Below, piece by piece: positions 23,236-36,480 of a stretch of 64,000 bases of DNA. The DNA lies in assembly GCF_963678975.1 (NCBI RefSeq), contig NC_089272.1, forward strand, positions 41,421,391 through 41,485,390, read 5' to 3'. Within the stretch, counting starts at the first letter, position 1. Each line of letters starts with the position of its first letter. A program made the position numbers and the translations under genes. The notes under the pieces were generated by a model. The model ran no database searches and had not been told where the DNA came from. It was given only the letters and a program-made list of their open reading frames with translations. This DNA is from Dysidea avara (Eukaryota > Porifera > Demospongiae > Dictyoceratida > Dysideidae).

Positions 23236-23760
23236 CTGGTAATTTTCGAAAGGTTTTTATTTTCGGATATTTTGAAGAGGCCCTTCTCTTCGAAAATAAA
23301 TTCCCACGTCTGGTTGTTCTTCGAAAATAAATTCCCATAAGTGAAAGCAGCGATCCAACTTTTGGTGATTCATTTGCGAGTTTTTGTTTAGTATTACTGA
23401 TGATAATGGGTAAACTGTATCATTACTGTGCCAATAACCTGAAAAAAGGTGATCCAGAATGAGAATTGATGCCATCTGCTCTAGAATCAGTATGGTAGAT
23501 AGCTAGCTAGCTACGATTGAGCCAGTGAATTTACTCCACTCGAGACTCCCTCAGTCTTCTCTCCAGTGCACAGGGATGAGGATTATTCCATCGGTAAGTC
23601 AGATTTTGACAAACATTTGCGCATCTTCATACTTTGTGACATGAATTTCAATTTATTTGAAATCCATCCGGACTTCGAAATATGCACTCTTCGAAATTAA
23701 AATCCTTCGAAATTCAGATTTTGCTTCTTGTGCACATGGGAGCTTATTTTCTTGCTAATT
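23236..23760. other. Non-coding stretch with TTCGAAAATAAATTCCCA repeats
   Basis: Two direct copies of TTCGAAAATAAATTCCCA lie near 23298 and 23319. CTTCGAAAT-type segments lie in the opposite sense near 23675-23720, suggesting the remnant of an inverted-repeat element. No gene was seen. Confidence 0.4.
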
Positions 23761-23777
23761 CACTGCATTCAAACACT

Positions 23778-23905
23778 AGAAAATACACTTCTTATTGTTT
23801 TACTATAATTTAATATCGTGCACTACTGTAGCTTGATTCAGTACTTTTTATCAATGTGCTATAGTCCCTACTCTAGTTGAAAATTCCAAATATTTTGTGT
23901 ATTTA
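23778..23905 (+). repeat. Half copy of the 1662-1946 palindrome
   Basis: The right arm of the palindrome at 1662-1946 is repeated here with few changes (TTTTACTATAATTTAATATC, ATCAATGTGCTATAGTCCCT, ACTCTAGTTGAAAATT). The left arm is absent. Confidence 0.65.
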
Positions 23906-23909
23906 TACT

Positions 23910-26900
23910 ATCAAGAGATTATACGAGAGGGGTAATTGTATTAAGAGATTATATGATTATCCCAACTGCCAGTTAGTCCTCTACAAACCCACCACAACAA
24001 TTACAGTGACTGTGTATAGTAAAGAAATGTTGTTGGTACTTAATAATAGGGATCACAAGGTTTGTATTTTCAAAAAAAATGTTTGCCACAATATAGCACC
24101 ATGTTCCTTCATAAATGAAGAAGCACTGGTGTTTGTTGGATACAGTTAAATTAAGTGATCAAAGGGCTTCTGATAAGTTTCTACAAAATTTAAGGAATTT
24201 TCTAATGAGTGTTACAGGCTTAATTTTTTTTCCAGGACATAACATTTTACACACTGCTGGAGATAACTTGTACTATGAGCTTGCTTCCTTCTTTGTACGT
24301 AGTGGCTATTGGCACTGACCAAACAACTCAAGCATCAAAAACACTAGTTGTATGAAGGTAAGTGTTTGGTGGGTTCAAGGTGAGCTAGGGTTGGAGGGAG
24401 CAAACACGTACAGACACGAACACACGTGGACAGACATACACAAGTACACTTGGATTTTGCCAAACCAGGCTTGCATGCGACCAGCTATGAATACGTGCCA
24501 CCTGGTTTATTAGCTGTCGTCCATATGCAAAAACCATGACATTTATACTGCGATACTAAATTTCAATACTGCACCAAATTTAGCAAAACAGTCTCACCTC
24601 ACAAGAATTTGTACTGGCAGGGTAGTGGTGGCTTATTCCATGTTGTATCTATAGATACATGTAAGTGAAAAGAGCTGTGCCGTGGCTTGTACATAACTGT
24701 ATGACTGATCCATTTGTAGACATGTAGATAATATTTTTACCATTTAGCTGAAAATTATACAGTACCTACCTATAGTGTTCATCTCAGTTTGCAAATTATT
24801 ATTAACATCATCCGGTAAGGAACACACAGTAGAGGTGTGCACTTGCCATACAATTTACTGTATACTGTACATATCATAAACAAGTTCATCTTGTACTACG
24901 TCTAAAAACCAGGTGCCCATATGGTTAATACTACCTAAATAGCGACAATGTGTATAATTTAGTTTGGATTTGTAAATATTGTCATTTTACTCTATTTCTT
25001 AATTCATGAATTGTTTTGTAATGTAAGTACAGGACATTTCCCTCCCCCTCCCCCCTTCACCTCGAAGAATTCGTTATTTCTGGTAGCCTATACGAAGCTA
25101 GATATACCATTTTTGGTTGCTTACACCCATAAAGCCCATAGTCAAATAGGTATTCATTATGTGTTGAGAAACTCACTTATGTGTTGAGAAACTCACTTCA
25201 GTTTTTCAAGAATAACTATATCAAAGTGATAGTTTACCTACCGGGAAGGTTTATACTGGCACTGTACAGCCTTCATTTCTTACAAAATGGGTGTACACAT
25301 TTTTGGGAAACAACATAAGTAAACATAATCGACTAATTAAATAAATCAAATATCTATATGTGTATTTGAGTATGTAAGCGTATTGTATACTTTTAGTCAA
25401 AAAGGGGAAAAAATTGTCAGTAAATGGCACTAATTTAGACACACCCACTTGTTACTTTAATGTAATGTCAGTGTGTGCCATGCGATATTACTTGGAGTTA
25501 ACCCATTCACTTCCAAATTCCCAGGTATCACTTGCCAAATTGCCAAACCACATCATACTAACTGTCCAATACACAGAACTGCTTAGTAACCATATGTCTA
25601 AATACTCGCTAAAAACTAAGTATGTTGATTTTGTTTACAACAGTAATACACAATGAAAAACCAGCTCAAACAAACAATGGAATCCCAACTAACTATTTAC
25701 AAAGGTGTATTACACTCCAAAGAACTATTCTATATACGTAGTTTACTTACATTCCACAGTTGGTTTCTTTGTGTTTTGTTCCATTTTGCTGTTGTGCATG
25801 TGTCGTGTCCACCATGCCACGTCTGAGATAAAGCAGTCGACTATTGACTTTACCTGTCTCCATCAGTGTTTAACACTTTCTTTGTTTTAAACTCGAAGAA
25901 CGATTTAATTTGCTTACGTATTATAAAAGGTTACACTTTACGCTACTACATAACAAACGTGCACTAGTCCTGGAGGGATCCAGTTATCCCAGAAATGGGA
26001 CCTCTATAGGTATGTCCATTTCAGTACTAGCACAGTTATAGTGAGGCTAAAGTTTATTCTGTGAGTGAGTTATGATGCCATGCCACCATATGGCAGCAGC
26101 GCTATTAATGGTTGACTTTTTTTTTGTTGTTGTTTTTTAAAATCTTTAACAGTTTAATAGAATTCATTAACATTGTGTAATCTAGGTGATTAATAGCATC
26201 TTTAAATGTTTAGTTGATTTCACATGTTCATTCAATTTTGTACCTTCACTGTATGGTGATAGACATTACAGTACTTCTATTATGACTGAGGATAACTTTT
26301 CATAACCACCCCTCAATTGCACCTTAGTTCTGACATACAGTAGCTACTAGTTGTGCACAGTTGTGTGTGCAGATGTTTATTGACATAATTAAAGCAAGTA
26401 TACAATGAAACATTCACTATGTTGTGTAAGCTATCATACTCTTGTACACATTTTAGTATTCTATTAGTGATGGATCTAAGTTCCACTGCTGTGATAAAGG
26501 TGAGAAAAGGTGGGTATTTGAACCATTTGAATCTTCGTTGACTGGGTTGTATTACTAACTTCTAATCTCTCAGTGAAAGATTACCAAAATTAAAGCTTGA
26601 CAGGATTTTAACATCCCCACTACTTTGGAAAGGTAGTTGATTCCACCATTAATGTTTTATCTATCCACAACTCTTACCTCACCCTTCAAGTTACAATTAA
26701 TATTGTCCAGAACTTGTGTAAGAAGGTTACAGTCTAATGGATTTTGTGTATGCTAAAAGTTAGCCATCCAATGGATCATGTGATACAAATAGGTAATCAA
26801 CAATTTTATGTGTTTTGTTTGTAGCTATACATCTACTGTACACATGTAGTGTGTGTGTGCGTGTGCGTGTGCGTGTGCGTGTGCGTGTGTGTGGAGAGAG

Positions 26901-28110
26901 CTGTGAATGGATGAATGTGTACTGTGCTAGCACAAGTGTTATATATGTGACTTGACAGAGCAGATGTGAAATATTATAGTTGTATGATTTTATCAGTGAA
27001 TTGGTTGACCATAAGAATTTCATTGAGCAGCCATTGATAGCTTATATTGCACATTCCATGATCATGTTGCCATTAAAAAGATTCATACCAATGGTTTAAT
27101 TTAATTAGTTGAAAGGTTAATAGAATAGATATCTGTCTCAGCTTACTGCTAAACTCTAGTTGTAGCAAGAATCATGTAGGTATGCCTCCTACAATATGAT
27201 AGAAGATAAATTATGTTCAGTTCTAAATGTGGTTCCTGAAGGACATGACTAAAACACGGAATGGACTACCAAACAGACTAGCAAACAGTCTGGGAAGATC
27301 TTGCCTGAAAACATTTTTTGGCCATAGAAGTTCACTGTATAGGTGCTAGGAAGAATACATGCAACAATGACCTGAAACAAACCTCTGAACATGATGTCGA
27401 AGTGTGCTCAAGCTGATATTAAGCCCTGCGCTTTAAAATAGTCTGAAATTAAGTTCAGTCTGAAAAATAGTCGGAAATTAAGTTGAAATTAAGTTCACTT
27501 TCAGCTTAAGCCTGTTAAGACACTATGTTACTTGGATTTCGTGGTCTGGTGAATTGCTATAATTAGTTTGACTGGCTAATCTTTAGCTCATGGCGGGACC
27601 ACATTGTATTTAACCAGCTGGTAAGTCACTGGCTACTACAAATTAATATAGTTTGTGTTATTTTGTTTACAACACTAACCACTGTCACAGGTGCTCACAC
27701 TGGCAGACTTACACTTTGTAATTATCCCAGGCTAAGGCAGTAGCAGCGATATGGTGAGTTTCCATGGCAAAAATGTTTTCAGGGAAGTACCTTCTAGTCC
27801 ATTTGCAATTCTGTTACAACCAAACAGCTTTTTGAAGATTGGTTGCTAAGGAAATACAGTAACTATTGTTTAAGTATAGATGACACTACTGCTGCTGTAT
27901 GATGTTAGTACATGTATTGTGGATAATGATTTTAATATTATTTACAGTATGGTGGTACTGTAAAGGATCATGGAGGTTTGTGCTTTTTTACAGACCAGAA
28001 ACAGTACTTTATGGTACATTGGCAGTGTTGGTTAGGCCCAAAAATGCCTTCAGTGTGACTTAAAACATTTCCAATAGGTTGCTACATTTAAAAATATTTT
28101 GTTTAGTGGA
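23910..28110. other. Long gene-free stretch
   Basis: I recognise no coding exon. Notable items are a TTATGTGTTGAGAAACTCAC direct duplication near 25158-25200, a (GTGTGC)n run at 26850-26893, and a possible minimal exon pair (ATG|GTGAGT near 27758; TTTACAG| then YGGTVKDHGG near 27948), too short to call. The remainder is AT-rich unique-looking sequence. Confidence 0.4.
26850..26893. repeat. GT-rich microsatellite
   Basis: Alternating GTGTGC/GTGTGT units of purine-pyrimidine alternation, a potential Z-DNA-forming tract. Confidence 0.9.
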
Positions 28111-28116
28111 ATATCT

Positions 28117-28210
28117 ACTCACTCACTCACTCACTCACTCACTCACTCACTCACTCACTCACTCACTCACTCACTCACTCACTCACTCACTCACTCACTC
28201 CCTCCCTCGC
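28117..28210. repeat. (ACTC)n microsatellite
   Basis: About 21 uninterrupted ACTC units grade into CTCC/CTTG units. The apparent open frame through it (Thr-His-Ser-Leu repeats) is an artefact of the repeat. Confidence 0.95.
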
Positions 28211-28639
28211 TTGCTTGCTCGCTTGCTTCTTTACTACTTACAGATGAGCATAACTGAGGCGATAGGCTTTATTGTTTCACTATTAGACATCTACAGGTGT
28301 CTTGACATACCACAGTGTATACAATACACACATTATGGCAATTTCTTTTTGCTGACAGTACGAGATGGTGGGTGTGTCCTGTACATATGCAAACAAAAAT
28401 GAAGGGCAGCCTTGAGGCTTTCTCTAAACAATTCAGTGAGTAGACACACTATAAAACAGTTGAGAAAATACTTCTGTGTGTAGTTTGCAGTTTAAAGTGG
28501 TTTGTTCGAGTTACGCTTCCCTGAACGCTTCCATAGCAGTGCATAGCAATGTAATTATTGAATTACAAATTAATCCATAAACTATGAAATAACTAAAATT
28601 ACAATCTAATTATCTAGTTAAATTAATAGTAGCAAAGCA

Positions 28640-29565
28640 GTAGCACAACATCACTGGGATTATCCCAGATTCACTGCTAGATTGTTATAGCCTATATATT
28701 CTAACAAGCCATAGTGAGCACTGATAGTGATAGCCTAAACTATAGCTCGTCATAATGATACCAAAGTTGATGATTAAATATGTGAGCAATTCTGAGTGAG
28801 ATTAATGCTGTGTTTTGGCATGGATTCCGTCTGGTTTGGTCTGACAAGTCATGCACAGCGAAACTTTAACCATAAATAACTCCCCAGAATTATTCCAGAG
28901 CTTTAAGATCCTGTATGTGTACAAAAGTTCAATGCTCAATACAACTGTCACAAGTTACTACCACGCAGCATAGCCAGTCTGTAGTAGTGATGTGCGATAT
29001 TAGGATTTTGGTTTCAGTATGATATTGATATGATAATTGGTAAAATATTGAAATTTCGATACTTTTTCGGTATTTTTTCTTTTGATGAATTGTGTGGGGC
29101 AAATGTTTATAATTAGCGGCTATGCTTTATAGAATTTGTGTTGAAGGTAATAACAAGCCTTGGAAACTGGTAGACACTTTTAAAATGGCTAAACTGTACA
29201 GAACTGAGCTTCATTTCTACCGTGATTGCACAATCACACACCAAAAGTTGTAAATTACCAGAATATTACTCAATATATTGAAAATTTTAGCAAAATATTG
29301 ACTATACGATAAATATTGATATCAGTTATAAAAATATTACAATATCGGTATTGAAAAAAATATTGCAATATCGACAATTTTTCGGTATATTGCACATCAC
29401 TAGTCTGTAGGTCCTTCATTTTATCAGAAATGTCCCAAAATCTACAAAAACAAAAAATCAGCAATGTAAAGTTGAAATATTACTAATTTGCAGCTGCTTG
29501 ATTGCTTTGATCTTAATTGGACAAATCACCTAATTTGTCCATCAATTTTTTTTTTGAGCCAGTGG
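28640..29565. repeat. Duplicated segment, copy with MITE insertion
   Basis: Sequence on both sides of the MITE at 28985-29402 matches 35880-36330. Shared pieces include CTAACAAGCCATA, ATATGTG(A/G)GCAATTCTGAG, GTCCTTCATTTTATCAGAA and GATCTTAATTGGACAAATCA. The other copy lacks the MITE and shows the empty site. Confidence 0.75.
28985..29402. mobile_element. hAT-type MITE, 418 bp, copy 2
   Basis: Same family as 20773-21204 in inverse orientation, with ends TAGTGATGTGC and GCACATCACTA. The perfect 8-bp duplication GTCTGTAG lies at 28977-28984 and 29403-29410. The internal core (GCCCCACGCAATTAATC in the other copy) is conserved between the two. Confidence 0.85.
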
Positions 29566-29997
29566 ACAAACTTTAAAATTTATACTCATATACATTTTGA
29601 AGACCTGAGAATTGATGCATACCTTGAGAAACTAATATGGCTTCAAGATCCTTTGCTTTGCACTTGCACCATATCTGTAGTAGCTGGCAGTAATCACAGT
29701 TGCTTTATGGAGCAGGATGTACCTGACCTCCTGTTCCTTTCTGGTCTATACAGAATATGAAATTATAATAAAAGGCATAACAGGCTAATGTACTACTATT
29801 AGGTGGATATTAGATATTGTGGATTCAAATTCTTTGAAAATTCATCTTGTTAGCTATGGAGTTTTTCTCAATGCATTTAACTTGTTGCATATTACACTCT
29901 AATAGAACATTCATAAATTGAAAGTTTATGATAAGCAATAATATGTATATAATGGGGACACTGAAGAACATAATACATAGGTGAAGAATGGAGTCTG

Positions 29998-30690
29998 ATT
30001 AGGGATAATAGCCATAGAAAGTAGTAAAACAAGGGAGGTCGCCTACACCTGCTGATATACTAGTGGACATTTAATCCCTAATTCAGTCACTGAATCTAGG
30101 GATTAAATATCGACTAATATGTTTTCAGGTGTAGGCGACCTTCCTTGCTTTACTACTTTTTATATCTATGATTCTTAATCGAACTTAAAATTCTTGATTT
30201 TTCTTATACTTGTTTACTTGCTTTGTAACATAATTATTACTGGTGAACCCACACGTACTGCAAGAAAGGTAGAATGACGCCAGACATACCATTAAATTAA
30301 TTTTGCATCTGAATGTGCTCCCCAATTATATCAGTTAATATGGAAAAGCAAAGCACCATTACGCTTCATTTTCAACCCAATACACGGCTTTAAGAACACT
30401 GCATGAAGGATGTTTGCAATCAATCTAATCACAACAGAAAACTCAGACAATTCCTGTTACGTAGAGAAGCCATCATGCTACGCTACAGCAAATTAACACC
30501 TTTTGCTATCAGTAAAGTTAAATGGGAGGATATAGGAGGTAAGTCCATGAAGCATGCATTGTATGTACTGAGTGGGGTATGCCAAAAGGCACCAGCTGGG
30601 CTGAAGTAATGTCTAACAGTGAAAAACTTGAGCACGTAGCCTTAACAGTTGTTGAGTTGCACATGTCTGATGGCATCAGGTAGGCAGTCA
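29998..30690 (+). repeat. Composite dispersed repeat, longest copy
   Basis: A palindromic head at 29998-30180 has arms of about 85 bp, with GGTGTAGGCGACCT and its complement near 30038 and 30130. It is followed by the conserved body ACTGGTGAACCCACAC and a segment containing AAATGGGAGGATATAGGAGG|TAAGT. The same body is at 1950-2170, 4780-4960 and 49420-49900. An open frame at 30403-30609 lies inside it and is not supported as a gene by the other copies. Confidence 0.6.
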
Positions 30691-30737
30691 GTCTGTCAGT
30701 TAGTTAGTCAGTAGAAAATTCTGCTAAATAAGAGAAA

Positions 30738-31414
30738 TAGAGCTGTACCGATAATCGGATCGGCCAAAATATCGGCCACCGATATAGCATTTTAAACCAA
30801 TATTGGTATCGGTACAGAACAGTAGGAGAACCGATATCGCTACCGATATTTATACAGCAATAGTTTGTACATAAACGGATTATATAATGGTTTTCTACGT
30901 TATCCATGTGGCTGTTTAGTGGCAGTGGCTTATTGTTCACTGTACAGTAAGCGCTACGCTACGAGAAGCCATACAAATATACGTGATTCTAGTGTTTGTT
31001 GCTGGAAAGCTTACAAGTCTTAACAAATGAAGCAGTTACGTAGTACCTTTGTAATATAAAAGAACAGTCACAGGATAACCAAGGAAACCTACTGTATCAG
31101 CCTTCACACAAACCAATAAAATGCGGACCAATGCAGAAATATCCATTTAAGGCTTCATGGGAGTATGCATAAAAATGTTTGTGGGTGCCTAATTGTCTGG
31201 ATTGCACAATAGAAACCCAAGCCACTATCACCACAGGCATAGAGTGTATATCCACGTGTTGTTGTAGAGTAGGTAAATGTACACTTTTGCACAGATTATC
31301 TATGACTTTTATTTGTAATGCAAATATCGGATCGACTATCGGTTATCGGCTTCTTTTGGTGGTATCCATATCGGATATCGGTACATGCCAAAAACCCATA
31401 TCGGTACAGCTCTA
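30738..31414. mobile_element. hAT-like MITE, family 2, copy 1 (677 bp)
   Basis: The ends TAGAGCTGTACCGATAATCG and CGGTACAGCTCTA are inverted. The flanks (AAGAGAAA / AAGATATT) match at 5 of 8 positions only. The interior has CGATATCGG-type repeats and matches the copy at 33382-34002. Confidence 0.65.
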
Positions 31415-31419
31415 AAGAT

Positions 31420-32660
31420 ATTCCATAGCAAGTTATCAGAAGCGTTTTTGGCTGCTCTCTAGACACTTGTATTTGCTTATATGTGAGGCTGGTTTTAAGG
31501 TGATATTTTTGGCTAGAAAATCCCAAACTTTCATGATCCCTAGTACTATATGATTTGAAAGCATTTTAGACACAGTTTTAAGCATATTTAAACATGCCAA
31601 AACTAACATAGCTTTTCGTACATGCCATGATTTTAGAATCAGCGTCATCTTTGTTAGCACAGATAGGGATACATGTGCTGTCATCGATTGGCAAAAAAAA
31701 TAATATTAATAAACTTTACTGACAGACTGTTATTAATAATAATTAAATTGAATAATATGACAATGAAAACACTGTTGTATTACATTGAAAAACTATATTG
31801 ATGGTCCAATTCATAGCTCGATTAACAATGTACTGTCACAAGTATATAAGATATTTTAGTAATTGTGTTGTAGAGAATGTGATAACAATTGTTATATCCA
31901 AAAACTCAACTTACCAATGATATGCAATGCTGACCATCTGAGATACAAGCCCTCCATCTTATAGAGTTTTGTTTAGATTTGAATGCTACATTTGATGATA
32001 CAGTAGATACGCTGAGACTATTCCATTAAAGTATTTAAGATATTTCTAGAGTAGCTGTTAGAGGCAGTATTTTGGCAGGCACCATTCATTATTGAGACAA
32101 TTCCTACTAAACAATATTACCATACTGTGTGATACATACAGTATATATTAGAATTGTGTATGTTATGTATTGCATTGATGTGATAGTTCATAGAAAATAC
32201 AAGTATTAAAAAATGTGATGTTGAAGTCTGGTGAGCTTAATAGGTATGCTGAAATTAAAATCAGATATTTGATAAACACATCATTCAGTACTAATAGCAC
32301 GTACCTGTATTCTGTGTGTGAGTGAAAGCAATTATGAGTTGCTGTATTGATGCTTTGAAAAATAAAATAATCATGAATAGGTTCATGTGTATATGAATAG
32401 CAGATATATGTATTGATGTTCCAACATAAAATTACGAATATTCCCAAAAGAGACATGTTATTACCAGAGCTGGGGTCGTTACTCTAAAAGTGTAACATTA
32501 TATTGTACTTTACGTGGGAGGATCAAAGCAATGTCGCATATTGTATTGTCCATACAGTACTAATCATCTGCATAACTAACTGTATGAGTCATACAGTACA
32601 GTTATGCGCTTAATTGGGCAAATACAGTACAGTTATGCGGAGAATTTATTTGTGGAATGT
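31420..32660. other. Gene-free stretch
   Basis: No recognisable coding or RNA gene. A small repeated element with CATACAGTACAGTTATGCG occurs near 32590-32640. Confidence 0.4.
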
Positions 32661-32680
32661 TACGTAAACAACACACTGTA

Positions 32681-32909
32681 AATCACTAAAACCAACCAAA
32701 CTAATCCTACGAGTTCATTATACGGCTAGGAATAGATTGTATAACACTTACTGATCATCTGATCACGAAGCTTTTTAAACACGACTCCACCCGGACAGCA
32801 CGATTGATCACGTGTGTGACATTGTAAATCGCTAAAACTAGCTAAACTAATCCTATAAATTAGTTCTACGACTAGAAATAGATTAGTTAAACACTTACTG
32901 ATATCCTTA
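32681..32909. repeat. Direct duplication of about 85 bp
   Basis: Segments 32681-32763 and 32826-32909 are similar: AAATC(A/G)CTAAAAC, CTAATCCTA, TAGATTGT/TAGATTAGTT and AACACTTACTGAT. They appear to be an old tandem duplication next to a palindrome. Confidence 0.55.
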
Positions 32910-32987
32910 TCACCGAAAATCGTAGCGGTTTGAGTACTAGAGAAAATCGTTCCGAACCAGACGTGACCAGGAAGTACAATATAACAC

Positions 32988-33141
32988 TTAAAGCACCGCC
33001 TTGCTTGTGTGTATGAAAAATACAGTACTCGGGGGGTGTCTCGAGGCAAATACAGCACTCGGCTTCGCCTCGTGCTGTATTGGCCTCTCGACGCACCCCC
33101 TCGTACTGTATTTTCCATACACACGTGCGGTGGTGCTTTAA
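32988..33141. repeat. Near-perfect palindrome, about 75-bp arms
   Basis: The arms contain TTAAAGCACCGCC...GTGTATG, AATACAGTACTCG and GGGGTG...CGAGGC with their complements on the other side. Only three bases (TTC) separate them near 33063. It is probably a fold-back MITE; no target duplication was resolved. Confidence 0.7.
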
Positions 33142-33381
33142 CTCTAACATATAGTACTCGTTATGCCATGTAATGCACTTCAGTTACATATTACAGAAAA
33201 AATGACAAGTTACATATTACTCAAAGGTTGTAACTAGTAATATTTTACATTTATTCATTACTAGATATAAAGTAAGTCCAACGTTCTAAATACAAGTTAC
33301 CAGCTTACAACTATAAGTGGTATGAGCAAGACACTGGTTACTATGGTATAATTCAACTACAAAAACATACGTACGTTGTTG

Positions 33382-34002
33382 TAGAGGTGTACCAATAATC
33401 GGATTGGCTAAAAATATCAGCCACCAATGTGATAATTTTTACCAATATCAGTATTGATACAGAACAGTAGGAGGACTGATATCGCTATCAATATTTGTAC
33501 AATAGCAATAGTTTGTACATAAACGGATTATGCATTGGTTTTCTATGTTACCCATGTGGCTCTTTAGTACCAGTGGCTTATTGTTCACTCTGCAACATGC
33601 TATGCTACGAGAAGCCATACAAATAATGTGATTCTAGTGTTTATTGCTGGAAAGCTTATCACAGTCTATACAAATGAAGCAATCATAGAGTACCTTGTAA
33701 TAAAAAGAAGGGTCACAGGATAACCAAGGAAACTTGCTTTCTTACGAGCCATTAGAATGCAGAGTAATGCAGAAATATCTGTTTAAGACTTCATAGAAGT
33801 ATGCATAAAAATGTTTGTGGGTATCTAATTATCTGAATTGCCAAGCTGTATATCACCACTGGCAGAGTATAGCAATGAATACATGCATGTGTTGTTGTAG
33901 GGTAGGTATTGGCTTCTTTTGGTGGCATCAATATCGGATATCGGTACAAGCCAAAAAACCCATATTGGTACAAGCCAAAAAGCCCATATCAGTACACCTC
34001 TA
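33382..34002. mobile_element. hAT-like MITE, family 2, copy 2 (621 bp)
   Basis: The ends are TAGAGGTGTACCAATAATCG and AGTACACCTCTA. The flanking 8-mers CGTTGTTG and CTTTGTTG differ at one base. Interior similarity to 30738-31414 runs along the whole length (ATAAACGGATTAT, GCTGGAAAGCTTA, CACAGGATAACCAAGGAAAC). Confidence 0.75.
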
Positions 34003-34009
34003 CTTTGTT

Positions 34010-35870
34010 GTAGTGTCTTGGCCTCAAAGACACTATTCCCATGCACTACCACTCACCACTCTTTGTTCATGCCTGCAACTCTTGTCATCTCCAGTGCTGT
34101 CTGGTAGTGTTACCCCTAACTTGGGGTATTATCTCCACTTCATTTGCATTCACAATTTAGAGTTGACAAAACCAGGAGGTGTGTGTACTTGTGTATTGTG
34201 TCTGCATGTGGTTCATCAGTGTATTGATTATAGACAATATCTTATGCAAGGTTTCCTGTGTTGGTACACATTGTGTTAATAATTAATTTGAGAGTGAAAT
34301 TTTTATTAATGAGAACCAGTGAAGTGCTTTGACCTGTGCAGTCTACACATGTGGTCTCAGTACTCCATACTGGGGTAATGTTGGCTAAATTTAGGCCGTG
34401 TGATACTGTACATGTTTGGGTTGTGTATCATGACATACAGTAGATTTGGTATCACATTAATGCTGGTTACTGGTTGCTCTAAATGTACATTGTGTGGTGA
34501 ATGTATACAGGTTGTTGGCAAGCCATTTTCTAGGATAGTTACAATAGGTCTAATGCTAGAAACACAAGATTTGGGTTTCTCATACATGAATAGTTTCACC
34601 TTGCTGAGGGTCTCAACACAATAGTGCCTTTTCTGCTGTCCTTGTGAAATACCACCAATAACTGATAACAAGTCATTAGTAATGTGATATGATTTTGAAA
34701 CGTATTTAAGTTCTGATGTGAATCAATTTGGAATGGAACTCTGTCAAAATTGTTTAGTTTTGGTGCAACCAGCATACGAATGCATTAAAATTGCATTTTT
34801 CTGGTTCCTGTATAATACACACATGTTTGTTTGTGCACCTACAAAGACTTCCCTTGGCCGTATTACATATTTTTTGTGTATCATGATGTTTTTAAATATT
34901 GTTATTTAGGCCAAATCAATTTAATCATGTGTTTCACAGATTGTTTGCCCTCTCGTAATGACCCGGCAGGTCAAAAAATACATTAAAATGTAAATCATTT
35001 TAGGTACAACTGACTGTTTTGTTAGAGTTTATGTGACTGCTCTATTAGAGTATCTTGATCTTCACCGTACAAAAGCTATAGTCCTTCTGAAGTGAAGCGA
35101 TGGAACTCCATTTCCTTCTTTCCCTTTGCTACTACACCTGTTGCTGCTTGCAGAATATTGAAGTGTCTACAGCCTTATTAGCACTCTTGAAGAGATCATG
35201 TGATTTACATTTATTTTTGGATTTGCCAAAACATTGACCCACTGTGTCCGTGAAGCTTAATTAAAGATTAATTTGTCATGGCCTTACTAAGAACATAACT
35301 GAGTCAGAAGCTACTGTTTTGGTGATATTAAAAGCATCATACTAATACTACGTCCATACAGTACCTATCTACTTGTTCCCATGAACAAAGTTATATATTA
35401 TTATTATTACTGATGCAGTCAATTTTATAATCAGTGGCTTTCCATCCAGGTATGGACAGGTACCATTGAAACATGAAATCGACTAGTAAGAGTTTATATA
35501 TGACATTGAGGGAGAGTGTCAAGCTGAAGCACATTTAGCAAACATAAACTGTGTACAGTTGAATATTAACACCCATAATATTGAGAAGTTTGTGGGACTT
35601 TGCTCCAGGTGCACTGGTTTGTTCACTATAAAATTGAATAGTTTCTATTGTATTGACAATTTATACTCACATATCTTTTCATTCAAAATATGTATTACAG
35701 ATTTGAAAGTACGTTGAGAAAGAGCAATATTTGGCAAACAGCATGATACCAAATGAAGGTTGGCACGCTAAAACTCTGCTTATCATTTTGGACCCATTCA
35801 ACTGTAGTATATTTTCTATAGAGCATTCTAACGATTCTTATATATTCATTCATATATCATGACGTGTTAG
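34010..35870. other. Gene-free stretch
   Basis: I found no coding exon. Two reverse copies of the CTCTATTAGAG motif (one degraded) lie near 35020-35065. Confidence 0.4.
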
Positions 35871-35879
35871 TACTATCCT

Positions 35880-36330
35880 GGATTGCTGCTAGAGTAGCCT
35901 ATTCTTAAGCAATTCTAACAAGCCATATTGAGCAAACTATAGCTCATCAAAATGAGGTGGTTAAATATGTGGGCAATTCTGAGCAAGATTAATGGCATGA
36001 ATTCCATCTGGCTTGGTCTGATAGCAATGCTTTCACCATAAGTAACTCTCCAGAGCTTTATCAAGATTTTATTTAAATTTCTGTATGTGTACAAAAGTTC
36101 AATGCTCCATTGCAGCTGTCATGAGTTGCTAATACACAGCATAGCTAGTCTGCACGTGGGTCCTTCATTTTATCAGAATGTCCCAAAACTTACAAAAACA
36201 AAAATCAGCAAAATAAAGCCTTTATCACTGAAATATTACTAATTTGCAGCTGCTCGATTGCTTTGATCTTAATTGGACAAATCACCTAATTTGTCACTCA
36301 AATTTCTGTTTTTGAGCTAAACTTCTGTTT
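35880..36330. repeat. Duplicated segment, empty-site copy
   Basis: This is the paralogue of 28640-29565 without the hAT MITE. Where the other copy has GTCTGTAG-MITE-GTCTGTAG, this one reads GTCTGCACGTGGGTCC. Confidence 0.75.
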
Positions 36331-36369
36331 TGTAGTATGAATGATTCTCTGACACTGGTAGAAGATCTG

Positions 36370-36480
36370 AACTGTATACATTGTATTTGTACAGGCTACA
36401 TTGGAAATTTGATATCTGCTGTAGTAATTAACACCTTAGAAATTTGACACCTGCCTTAGTAATTAACACCATTAGAATTT
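36370..36480. repeat. Tandem pair of about 40 bp
   Basis: GAAATTTGA(T/C)A(T/C)CTGC followed by TAGTAATTAACACC occurs twice in tandem. Confidence 0.6.

Noticed and set aside
27750..27990. Small exon pair (ATG|GTGAGT and YGGTVKDHGG)
   Set aside because: Splice-like signals are present but the exons are too short, with no partner exon or recognised protein.
28079..28402. Open frame with Leu-Thr-His-Ser repeats
   Set aside because: It is translated (ACTC)n microsatellite.
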